A DNA stretch of 48,120 nt from positions 1 through 48,120 of the IMG/VR virus record IMGVR_UViG_3300021963_006145. One strand, written 5' to 3'. Positions 31,759 to 38,679 of the stretch are shown in pieces; within the stretch, counting starts at the first letter, position 1; each line of letters begins with the position of its first letter. Below the pieces are notes generated by a model, which was not told where the DNA came from, made no database searches, and saw nothing but the letters and a program-made list of their open reading frames with translations. This stretch comes from a virus. A program made the position numbers and the translations under genes.

Positions 31759-33008
31759 TAATTAATTTTTGTTAGCTTAGGTAGAACCAATTGAGTTTGT
31801 TTTGGTACACTCGGTAGTTCCTGAATTAATTTTTTAAATTCTTCTCTCATTGCTTCCATTGAAAACTTTTCAGTATTTTCCAATCTCAAAGATTCAGATC
31901 TCTCTAAAAATTTTTCATAATCTTTATGTACTAATTTAAAAACTTCAACAGCTTCATTATAGTTTGCGGTGAACCATTTAGAATCTTTTAAAACAAATGC
32001 GTCTGCTGCGCTCTCATGAACTTCTGTAAGCTTACCTCCGATCATGATTGCTTTATTCATTGGTAAGAAGTCCTTATGCCCAGACCAATTAGATGCTATG
32101 ATTGGTTTACCAGTCATTGTAAACTCTAACAATGGTCTACCGAATCCTTCACCTTTAGTTAAAGTAACCATTGATTTTATTTTTGGGTGATTATAAACTT
32201 CATTCATTTCTTCATTTGTTAAATCACCAAACAATAGATAGATCGACGGAGGATTCTTTATGTCTTTCACCAAGTCTTCTATCCTTTTTCTGAAGTTTTC
32301 TCTTTCTTTAACTGAGAATGTTGCTGAAGATGTTTTTAAAACAAGCGCTGGTTTGTTTTCGCTATTACTAAATGCTGTAGCAAAACATTTGATTAACATG
32401 CCCACATCTTTTCTATCTTGTCCGAGATCACCTTTTAACCAGTGGCCAACAAATAAGAATGCAAAGTCTTCTTTAATATCCAAATCAATTCCTTTGTAAG
32501 TGTTGTTATAAACATTTAGATCAACACCTTCAAACAAAACACTAATAGGTTTTTCTATTTTATATTGTTTAATAAGTTTACCTGTATTCTTTTCATTTTC
32601 ATTGTAAACTGTTGAAATAAGAACATCTCTAGAAAATATAGAAGTTGTTATAACTTTATCCATTCTGTTACAACCATCAACCCAATCCTTTGGAGCGACG
32701 GTAGTTTCAATACCAGCTGTTATTCCAATATTATATTTTCCAACCCTTTGAAATTCATTTGGAACTGTTACTTGAACATATATGTCTGGTGTTTCTGAAA
32801 GTGATGTTATAATGTTTTCTTCAATCCAATTATGAAATTGGTTATTGTTCTCTAATGCAGTTAACGGAGTAACACCCCAACCACAACTATCTATTTTAAT
32901 ATCAAACAAATCCATTTCATATAATGCTTGTAACAGATCTCTTGAATGTGCGCCGTAGCCGCTTCTTGTTTTTACTGGCCCTCTAAATAATAATGTTTTT
33001 TTGCTCAT
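31758..33008 (-). CDS. GT4-type glycosyltransferase (GT-B fold)
   Basis: A 416-residue retaining glycosyltransferase of the GT-B fold. The diagnostic C-terminal donor site is LTKGEGFGRPLLEFTMTGKPIIASNWSGHKDF (E-x7-E pattern), with FVGHWLKGDLGQDRKDV starting the C-terminal domain. The N-terminal GPVKTRSGYGAHSRDLL is an acceptor-side loop. It lies between two overlapping genes. It acts in the cytoplasm on a nucleotide-sugar donor; sugar unknown. Confidence 0.85.
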   Translation of the reverse strand: MSKKTLLFRGPVKTRSGYGAHSRDLLQALYEMDLFDIKIDSCGWGVTPLTALENNNQFHNWIEENIITSLSETPDIYVQVTVPNEFQRVGKYNIGITAGIETTVAPKDWVDGCNRMDKVITTSIFSRDVLISTVYNENEKNTGKLIKQYKIEKPISVLFEGVDLNVYNNTYKGIDLDIKEDFAFLFVGHWLKGDLGQDRKDVGMLIKCFATAFSNSENKPALVLKTSSATFSVKERENFRKRIEDLVKDIKNPPSIYLLFGDLTNEEMNEVYNHPKIKSMVTLTKGEGFGRPLLEFTMTGKPIIASNWSGHKDFLPMNKAIMIGGKLTEVHESAADAFVLKDSKWFTANYNEAVEVFKLVHKDYEKFLERSESLRLENTEKFSMEAMREEFKKLIQELPSVPKQTQLVLPKLTKIN

Positions 33009-34363
33009 ACTATTTTATATAAATCGAATCTTTTTCTAGGTTTAAAATTATCCAAAGTCTGTTCAATACCTTGGATCATTTTATCACACATTATTTTATT
33101 TGATAAGTTATTAATCATAAATTCCCTACCAGCTAAACCTTTTTCTTTTCTTTTCTTTTTACCAAACTTATACATTTTCATAATAGCGTTTGATACATCA
33201 TTGTCATTAACTCTATCATCAAAAATATATGGTGTTGGTATAGAACCATTTAAGTTTATTGCTGATGGCCATACTGGTATAACCCACTCACCGTGTTGTT
33301 CTTTACTGTATTTGTCTTTATCATGCATAGAACCGATTTGAATGTAATCATTTTCATTATATGAAAACCCACATTGATCTTGTAATCCTCCGGTAACATT
33401 AACGATGATTGGTGTGCCGGCCATTAATGATTCTGCTGTGGTTAAACCAAACCCTTCATTGTTTGCAATATTAATTGTGCAATCAACAGCATTATAAAAA
33501 TGATTTAGTTTATCTTGTTCTAATTTTAAATCAGTAAATTTTACATCATAGTTAGGGCAAACAGCTTCTTTAACCGCAACTAGGTCGGTGCCATTTTCAT
33601 CCATTGGATTTGTGTGCATTAATAATAAACATTTCTCAGCTTTTTCTTTTGGTAACTTATCACAGAATAATTTAAAAGAATATATAACATCACTAGGTTG
33701 TTTTCTTCTTATGTTTCTATTGTTATAGAATAAAACGAAATCGTACTCTTTATCTTCGTGAATATATTTTTGCACATCATCTGAAACAGTGTCGATTGGT
33801 TTGAAAACATCTGGATTAATACCATGTGGAACATAACTTATTTGCCAGTCCTCTAGTGGTTTATAGGTTTGTTTATCTTTTAATTTACCTACTCTATGTA
33901 CGATACCGTATGTTTGTTTAGATATACAACCTAACCAATCACAACTCTCATAGAAATTTCTATTGAATTTTGGATCGGGTAAATCGTCCCAGATATGATA
34001 GAATAAAATTGGTGTGTGCTGTCTAATTTCATGTTCATTATCATATAGCCATTGCCAATAATGTGGATCAGTAAAATGTAAAATAGCATCTGGCTTCTCG
34101 TCATTTAATATTTTTCTTAAAATATTCATGTCACCATATCCATGATACGGAATCACTTTTAGATTCGCGTCTTTGACGCCTGTTCTACTTCTAACATCAT
34201 CATTGATATCAATAATCTTACCATACTCAGGATGTTTGATTGCAGCACCTAATTGAACCCAATCATATTTGTGCAAAGTCCCTAAAACAAATTCTTTGGA
34301 CATAGTAGCAATCCCTGACGTCATTCTTAAATCATCAGATAGTAATAATATTTTCTTCTTCAT
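33005..34363 (-). CDS. GT4-type glycosyltransferase (GT-B fold)
   Basis: A 452-residue GT-B protein and first gene of the sugar operon. MKKKILLLSDDLRMTSGIATMSKEF gives the N-terminal Rossmann start, and INIANNEGFGLTTAESLMAGTPIIVNVTGG the donor-binding E-x7-E site. It carries LPDPKFNRNFYESCDWLGCISK in the middle. It is related in layout to the 31758 protein but not closely. The 4-nt overlap with the next gene suggests one transcript through 29190. Confidence 0.85.
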   Translation of the reverse strand: MKKKILLLSDDLRMTSGIATMSKEFVLGTLHKYDWVQLGAAIKHPEYGKIIDINDDVRSRTGVKDANLKVIPYHGYGDMNILRKILNDEKPDAILHFTDPHYWQWLYDNEHEIRQHTPILFYHIWDDLPDPKFNRNFYESCDWLGCISKQTYGIVHRVGKLKDKQTYKPLEDWQISYVPHGINPDVFKPIDTVSDDVQKYIHEDKEYDFVLFYNNRNIRRKQPSDVIYSFKLFCDKLPKEKAEKCLLLMHTNPMDENGTDLVAVKEAVCPNYDVKFTDLKLEQDKLNHFYNAVDCTINIANNEGFGLTTAESLMAGTPIIVNVTGGLQDQCGFSYNENDYIQIGSMHDKDKYSKEQHGEWVIPVWPSAINLNGSIPTPYIFDDRVNDNDVSNAIMKMYKFGKKKRKEKGLAGREFMINNLSNKIMCDKMIQGIEQTLDNFKPRKRFDLYKIV

Positions 34364-34367
34364 TAAT

Positions 34368-34565
34368 TTAAAACTTAGAACCGGTTGTTGCTAAACCAGT
34401 GTGGTTGTTTATTTGATTTCTGAACTCTTCGTTCTTATTGTACAGATCCATTGATCTGTTTACCAATTTTTGAAAATTAATACTTCCTTCGATGACATTA
34501 ATTTTAAACTTTTTGTAAACGTCGTCAATGACATTTACCGTCGTTAATTTTGTGTTTGCTTTCAT
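34368..34565 (-). CDS. Small ribbon-helix-helix-like protein
   Basis: A 65-residue basic protein: MKANTKLTTVNVIDDVYKKFKINVIEGSINFQKLVNRSMDLY. One short strand (TTVNV) followed by two helices fits a ribbon-helix-helix DNA-binding fold. It sits just upstream of the glycosyltransferase operon (4-nt gap), so it could be the operon's regulator, but this is inference from size and pattern. Confidence 0.55.
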   Translation of the reverse strand: MKANTKLTTVNVIDDVYKKFKINVIEGSINFQKLVNRSMDLYNKNEEFRNQINNHTGLATTGSKF

Positions 34566-34600
34566 ATTAGTATATATATTCTTATATATTAAATGGTTAA

Positions 34601-34627
34601 AAAATAACGGACAGAGTCCGCTATTTT
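34601..34627 (-). terminator. Terminator-like hairpin (minus strand)
   Basis: Stem CGGAC/GTCCG (34608-34612 and 34616-34620) with loop AGA, extended by A/T pairs, flanked by T-runs on both strands. On the minus strand it follows the MGCGC gene by about 20 nt and precedes the RHH-like gene, so it probably separates the two units. Confidence 0.55.
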
Positions 34628-34644
34628 ACTATGTTTAGATAATT

Positions 34645-34803
34645 TTAACCATTTTTCTTATTCACCATTTCGCGTAGAATGGTGGTTATCTTAACCATCT
34701 CATCAGTAGTTTGTACTGCTGTTGGTGTTACCGACGGAGTTTGTTGTGTCGGCGCTTCTTGTGTTGTTGTTTGAACAGATTTCTTTTTACATCCGCATCC
34801 CAT
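34645..34803 (-). CDS. 52-residue Thr/Gln-rich protein starting MGCGCKKK
   Basis: A small gene from ATG at 34803 to TAA at 34645. The N-terminus MGCGCKKKSV has two Cys separated by Gly, then a Thr/Gln/Pro-rich linker (TTTQEAPTQQTPSVTP) and a short C-terminal helix (DEMVKITTILREMVNKK). It has no signal peptide or lipobox. The Cys pair plus a flexible linker suggests a small structural or metal-binding protein. It is followed by the terminator-like hairpin at 34601-34627. Confidence 0.6.
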   Translation of the reverse strand: MGCGCKKKSVQTTTQEAPTQQTPSVTPTAVQTTDEMVKITTILREMVNKKNG

Positions 34804-34876
34804 AATAAAAGTCTTTTAGATAAATATTTGCTTATTGTTTTGATTAATATACCAAATTTTAAAATAAAATTGAATA

Positions 34877-35233
34877 TTAAACTGGATTATATTTTGTTCC
34901 TAAATATAAATTTACATTGTCCCCCTCAGACCATTCACCACACGTACCTGAAGGAAATTCATACACCATGTCAGCTGCGGCTGTAAATCTTTGACAATCA
35001 TCGCCACCACAGGGTTGGCAACCAGAAAAAATCTTATTTATTTTGTTATTAACCACAAAAACGATATCAAGAGGGATTAAACAATCTTTCATCCAGAAGC
35101 TATGAAATCCTCTTTTTAATTTAAATCCCATACAACCATCTAGATTTTCTCTACCCATCATACCCTGACTAATATCTTCAGGTGATCTCATAAGTTCCAC
35201 GGGGAACACTTTACCGTTTATCTCTACTTGCAT
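34877..35233 (-). CDS. DUF192 family protein
   Basis: A 118-residue protein with the DUF192 signature: MRSPEDISQGMMGRENLDGCMGFKL and FWMKDCLIPLDIVFV, then a Cys-rich loop (GCQPCGGDDCQRF) and a glycine-rich C-terminal part. DUF192 proteins are small beta-rich proteins of unknown function, usually with a signal peptide in bacteria; this copy has none. Phage copies occur. It is divergently oriented from the 35286 gene and shares the region between them. Confidence 0.8.
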   Translation of the reverse strand: MQVEINGKVFPVELMRSPEDISQGMMGRENLDGCMGFKLKRGFHSFWMKDCLIPLDIVFVVNNKINKIFSGCQPCGGDDCQRFTAAADMVYEFPSGTCGEWSEGDNVNLYLGTKYNPV

Positions 35234-35249
35234 ATCTATAAATATCGTG

Positions 35250-35281
35250 TTTGTTTTTTAAGATTTTTTTATATATATTTG
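35250..35281 (+). promoter_or_regulatory. Bacteroidetes-type promoter, near-leaderless
   Basis: TTTG (35250-35253), 20-nt spacer, TATATTTG (35274-35281), then 4 nt to ATG 35286. Both elements match the Bacteroidetes consensus (TTTG, TAnnTTTG) and the spacing is within the known 17-23 nt. It is the best promoter in the window and implies a transcript that begins at or within a few nt of the ATG. Confidence 0.65.
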
Positions 35282-35285
35282 AAAT

Positions 35286-35525
35286 ATGACAGCAATTTTT
35301 AACGGTATTCTCGAATTTGAGAACGAAGAAAAACTAGAACAAACTCTAGACCAGATGGATAAAGGCTTGGCAATCAAGCTATTAACAATTGCATTGGATC
35401 TCACTACGGAGCATTTTACCCTGGCTGAGAACCATGTAATCTATAAATGTTTAACTAAATTAAAACAAAATGAAGCTAAGACAGATCATTTACGTAATGA
35501 TGATAATAACGGGGATATTGGTTGA
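35286..35525 (+). CDS. Small acidic protein of unknown function
   Basis: A 79-residue protein (MTAIFNGILEFENEEKLEQTL...) with two helices and a short N-terminal strand, overall acidic. It starts directly under a strong promoter and its 3' end overlaps the next small gene by 29 nt. It is first in a long run of small accessory genes (35286-38481). Function not recognised. Confidence 0.6.
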   Translation: MTAIFNGILEFENEEKLEQTLDQMDKGLAIKLLTIALDLTTEHFTLAENHVIYKCLTKLKQNEAKTDHLRNDDNNGDIG

Positions 35526-35643
35526 GAGGTACGGTCTTAACACAAATAACCCAGAACTTGAGAAATATTTTGGATTTGGAGCAATAGGTCTCGGATCTTT
35601 TAATATTGTATTAGATTATATTCGTAAACCTAAAAAGAAATAA
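35497..35643 (+). CDS. 48-residue small protein
   Basis: A short gene from ATG 35497 (or 35500) to TAA 35641 that begins MMIITGILVERYGLN. It has a possible short hydrophobic segment (FGFGAIGLGSFNIVL) and a basic end (RKPKKK), as in a small membrane-associated protein. It overlaps the preceding gene and ends 1 nt before the next start. Support is mainly from snug placement; the length is short, so it could be spurious. Confidence 0.45.
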   Translation: MMIITGILVERYGLNTNNPELEKYFGFGAIGLGSFNIVLDYIRKPKKK

Positions 35644-35644
35644 C

Positions 35645-35947
35645 ATGGATCAACAACTGTTTTCATTAGAAAACGATATGTCCAATTATCAAAAAGTAAA
35701 AGAAATTGTACTATCAAAGCTAGTCAATGATGGGTTGCTCGATCAAAGCGACGCAGATGAATTTAATGAAAGATGTCAAGTACTTGTGTACAAGGGAACT
35801 TGGTTTAGTAAATGGTTTGATAAAAACGTTAAAGTAGATAGCCCAAAAGATAAAACTGGTTACTACATGCGTATTATTGAAATGCGTGAAAAAGAAGATG
35901 AAGTAGATCGTTTATTAAGAAGAACAACAGGAGATTATGATGACTAA
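35645..35947 (+). CDS. Small protein of unknown function
   Basis: A 100-residue charged protein (MDQQLFSLENDMSNYQKVKEIVLSKLVNDGLLDQSDADEF...). Mostly helical, with a conserved-looking CQVLVYKGTWFSKWFDKNV segment that resembles small phage proteins of unknown role. It overlaps the following gene by 11 nt. No signal peptide or membrane segment. Confidence 0.6.
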   Translation: MDQQLFSLENDMSNYQKVKEIVLSKLVNDGLLDQSDADEFNERCQVLVYKGTWFSKWFDKNVKVDSPKDKTGYYMRIIEMREKEDEVDRLLRRTTGDYDD

Positions 35948-36149
35948 AGAACCAAAATATTTAAAAGATTTTTTTATATATAATAAAAGATATCATTGGT
36001 TTATTATTCCAACGATTGTTTTCTATTATAGAAAGGACACATTTTTTGAAACAGGAATTACTTCTCCAGCTTTCGGAATGTCAATAAGATGGTTTACTTT
36101 TTTTGCTGGGTTTCAAATTCAAAAAAATATTTATTATAATGGAAAATAA
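35937..36149 (+). CDS. Small membrane-associated protein
   Basis: A 70-residue protein (MMTKEPKYLKDFFIYNKRYHWFIIPTIVFYY...) rich in aromatic residues, with one hydrophobic stretch (WFIIPTIVFYY) and a second near the end (FTFFAGFQIQ). It overlaps the upstream gene by 11 nt and the downstream one by 11 nt. Not recognised. Confidence 0.5.
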   Translation: MMTKEPKYLKDFFIYNKRYHWFIIPTIVFYYRKDTFFETGITSPAFGMSIRWFTFFAGFQIQKNIYYNGK

Positions 36150-36501
36150 AAAAGACATTTTACTAATAGTTCTTTCACTTATTATTATTTTTTTAAGTGT
36201 TAAGGTTTTCGAAACGAATGATAATAATGTTGCGCCAATAGCTCACGTATGTGAGGAAGATTCACTCAAGTCGCTCGTTAATGAATTATTAATGCAGAAA
36301 GAACTAGATGAAAATGGTTGGGATGATAAAGAAATAAGATACGAACAAGTAATCTTTGAATATCAATTTGGATTAGAGCATTTAAAACAATATCACCCGG
36401 AAGCATATAAAGAGTTTCATAGAATTATAGGTTATAAAGAAAAATATACTCATGAAACTGAGAGAGAAAACAAAAAAAGATTATATGAATACAATAGATA
36501 A
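36139..36501 (+). CDS. Membrane-anchored small protein
   Basis: A 120-residue protein from ATG 36139 (MENKKDILLIVLSLIIIFLSVKVF), giving one N-terminal membrane segment and an outward helical region (DSLKSLVNELLMQKEL, EFQFGLEHLKQYHPEAYKEFHRIIGY). An alternative upstream start at 36103 adds 12 residues. It could be anchored in the inner membrane facing the periplasm. Its last 17 nt overlap the thymidylate synthase gene. Confidence 0.55.
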   Translation: MENKKDILLIVLSLIIIFLSVKVFETNDNNVAPIAHVCEEDSLKSLVNELLMQKELDENGWDDKEIRYEQVIFEYQFGLEHLKQYHPEAYKEFHRIIGYKEKYTHETERENKKRLYEYNR

Positions 36502-37699
36502 GAAGTACCAAGAATTATTACAAGATATTTTGGACAATGGTGTGGTTAAGAAAGACAGAACTGGCACTGGAACAATATCTGTATTCGGTCGTCAGATTAG
36601 GCACAAAATGTCTCAGGGATTTCCATTACTTACTACAAAGAAGATGGCCTGGAAGACAATGGTGGTAGAACTCCTATGGTTTCTTCGTGGTGACACTAAC
36701 ATTAAGTTCTTGTTGGATTATGATTGTCATATTTGGGATGGCGATGCATATAAAAATTACACTAAAGAAGTTAATGAAATTATTGATGGATATATGTGTG
36801 GTGACATAATGGGAATGCAACCACACATTGAAAAATTGTTTAGTGATTCAGATAAGTTAACACCATTAACTCAAGAAGAATTCATTAATAAAATAAAAAC
36901 AGATAATGAATTTGGGGAAGAGTGGGGTGAGTTAGGACCAATATATGGTGCGCAGTGGAGAGAGTGGCACACCAAAACGTTAGTAAAAACAACATTAAAA
37001 GACCCATTAACTGGGAACGATACATATATTGAGGGTAATAAAACAATTGATCAAATACAAACCTTAATCAACGATCTTAAAACAAATCCAGATAGTAGAA
37101 GATTAATGGTTAGTGCTTGGAATGTTGGTGAATTAGAATATATGGTTCTTCCGCCTTGTCATTATGGTTTTCAAATTTATACAAGAGAGTTAAGCGGTGA
37201 GGAAAGATGGGATTTGTTAAATAAAAAAGTTGGTGATGATAAGTTTCAATCGATGGTTAATGATATTGTTCCGTTCGGCGGCGGTCTAAGTGAAGAGTTA
37301 CAATCATATAACATACCTAGACGAGCGATATCTTTAATGTGGAGTCAACGCTCAGTAGATACTTTCTTGGGGTTACCATTTAACATTGCGTCTTATGGTT
37401 TATTATTGGAGATCATCGCAAAAGAAGTAAACATGATGCCTGATGAATTGATTGGTAATTTAGGTGACGTTCACTTATACTCAAATCATATTGAACAAGC
37501 AAAAGAACAAATCGATCGAGATCCATATGATTTACCAACCATTCAAATCACAGAAAGAAATTGGTATATGCATGAAAAAGTAAAAGAACATTTGGGAGAG
37601 AAAACTTTTAGTGAAAAAATTCTATCATATAGACCTGATTGTTTTGAATTAATAAATTATAAATCACATTTAAAAATAAAAGCGCCATTATCAAATTAA
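36485..37699 (+). CDS. thyA: Thymidylate synthase with insertions
   Basis: A 404-residue thymidylate synthase that makes dTMP from dUMP with methylene-THF. Signatures: DRTGTGTISVFGRQIRHKM, FPLLTTKKMAWKTM, LRGDTNIKFLL, DSRRLMVSAWN, catalytic Cys225 in VLPPCHYGFQIY, and QRSVDTFLGLPFNIASYGLLLEI. Common bacterial ThyA has about 264 residues; the extra length comes from two insertions, one after HIWDGDAYKNYT and one after QIYTRELSGEERWDLL. ATG 36485 matches the family start better than the upstream ATG at 36452. Phages use it to support DNA synthesis. Confidence 0.9.
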   Translation: MNTIDKKYQELLQDILDNGVVKKDRTGTGTISVFGRQIRHKMSQGFPLLTTKKMAWKTMVVELLWFLRGDTNIKFLLDYDCHIWDGDAYKNYTKEVNEIIDGYMCGDIMGMQPHIEKLFSDSDKLTPLTQEEFINKIKTDNEFGEEWGELGPIYGAQWREWHTKTLVKTTLKDPLTGNDTYIEGNKTIDQIQTLINDLKTNPDSRRLMVSAWNVGELEYMVLPPCHYGFQIYTRELSGEERWDLLNKKVGDDKFQSMVNDIVPFGGGLSEELQSYNIPRRAISLMWSQRSVDTFLGLPFNIASYGLLLEIIAKEVNMMPDELIGNLGDVHLYSNHIEQAKEQIDRDPYDLPTIQITERNWYMHEKVKEHLGEKTFSEKILSYRPDCFELINYKSHLKIKAPLSN

Positions 37700-37700
37700 G

Positions 37701-37952
37701 ATGTTTATTCACATTACCCCCGATGAGTTAGAACCAGAATTTAAAGAATCTTGGAAATTAGGATTCATTAGCCAACCGTCTATAGATTATGCGGATAATG
37801 CTATCTATGCAAACTTTGAAGGTAAGTTGGTTATAATTTTTAGGTTTAAAGATTATGGGTGGATAAATGACAACAGATACAATACGTATAAAGTTACTGC
37901 TGGGTCTGCTGGAATAACAATTCAAATAATAAGAAATGAAAGAAACCATTAA
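37701..37952 (+). CDS. Small protein of unknown function
   Basis: An 83-residue protein (MFIHITPDELEPEFKESWKLG...) that starts 1 nt after the thymidylate synthase stop and overlaps the NlpC/P60 gene by 17 nt. Mostly strand-rich. No motif recognised. Confidence 0.5.
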   Translation: MFIHITPDELEPEFKESWKLGFISQPSIDYADNAIYANFEGKLVIIFRFKDYGWINDNRYNTYKVTAGSAGITIQIIRNERNH

Positions 37953-38481
37953 ACTAATATTGATTTTTGGGACCCTGATGTTATTGTTAGGGCTCTCATG
38001 TTTTGGACAGAATCAATTTGCTGATTACACCAACTTCTTACGTGGTAAAACAGATGGTGATTATCTTTACGTTAAAGTAAAAAATAGAACAGAGCTAATA
38101 CCAAACACCGATAGTGCCAAGTTAGATACATTCATAAAAGATTGGTTGGGTGTTCGATATCGTTTAGGTGGTAGCACCAAGAGAGGTATTGATTGCTCTC
38201 AGTTCACCAAAAAGATATATCAAGTTGTGTATAATAAAACATTGGGTAAAAATTGTGCTGAACAGTGGAGCCAGACCATACGAATACCTAAAGATAGTTT
38301 AAAAGTATCTGATATTGTTTTCTTTAGAAGTACACAAAGTCCAAGTGGATGGCACTGTGGGCTTTATATTGGGGATAATAGGTTTGTACACGCCGCAAAT
38401 AGAGCCGAGGGCGTTAAGATTAGTAGTTTAGATGAACCGAAATATAAACGAGCTTACAAAGGCTCTGGAAGGCTTAATTAA
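37936..38481 (+). CDS. NlpC/P60 peptidase with signal peptide
   Basis: A 181-residue peptidoglycan peptidase. Residues 1-24 are a signal peptide (LILIFGTLMLLLGLSCFG then Q; not a standard lipobox). The catalytic Cys87 is in RGIDCSQF, His140 in WHCGLYIG, and His152 in FVHAANR, the expected Cys-His-polar triad. Such enzymes cut between D-Glu and the diamino acid of the peptide stem. The signal peptide suggests release into the periplasm as part of lysis or wall remodelling. It converges on the basic peptide gene at 38478, sharing stop bases. Confidence 0.85.
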   Translation: MKETIKLILIFGTLMLLLGLSCFGQNQFADYTNFLRGKTDGDYLYVKVKNRTELIPNTDSAKLDTFIKDWLGVRYRLGGSTKRGIDCSQFTKKIYQVVYNKTLGKNCAEQWSQTIRIPKDSLKVSDIVFFRSTQSPSGWHCGLYIGDNRFVHAANRAEGVKISSLDEPKYKRAYKGSGRLN

Positions 38482-38609
38482 CGGCCCTGACCCCTATATT
38501 TTTTAGGTTTCTGAGCTTTTGGACCGTAGTTCTTTTTAGCTTTTCCTTTCCCTTTTTTGCCAAAGCTAATCTTCATTGAACTAGCTGAGGAACCCTTTGC
38601 TTTTGCCAT
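38478..38609 (-). CDS. 43-residue Lys/Gly-rich basic peptide
   Basis: A minus-strand gene from ATG at 38609 to TAA at 38478: MAKAKGSSASSMKISFGKKG then a run of Lys/Gly/Pro residues (KGKAKKNYGPKAQK) ending YRGQGR. Very basic and low in complexity, like small nucleic-acid-binding or condensing proteins. Its stop overlaps that of the NlpC/P60 gene. An A/T-rich region with promoter potential lies just beyond its ATG on the minus strand. Confidence 0.5.
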   Translation of the reverse strand: MAKAKGSSASSMKISFGKKGKGKAKKNYGPKAQKPKKYRGQGR

Positions 38610-38653
38610 ATAATATTTTTTTATATAAATACATATTTTATGTATTTTTTTAG

Positions 38654-38661
38654 TATATTTG
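38654..38661 (+). promoter_or_regulatory. TAnnTTTG promoter box before PcfJ-like gene
   Basis: TATATTTG, 18 nt before ATG 38680. It matches the Bacteroidetes -7 element; no clear TTTG 17-23 nt upstream. It overlaps the TTG at 38659, which speaks against that TTG being the start codon. Confidence 0.4.
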
Positions 38662-38679
38662 TCAACAAACTACCTACAG

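Noticed and set aside
38659-38679. TTG at 38659 as start of the first PcfJ-like protein
   Set aside because: It lies inside the TATATTTG promoter box, so a transcript would not contain it; ATG 38680 is downstream and in frame.
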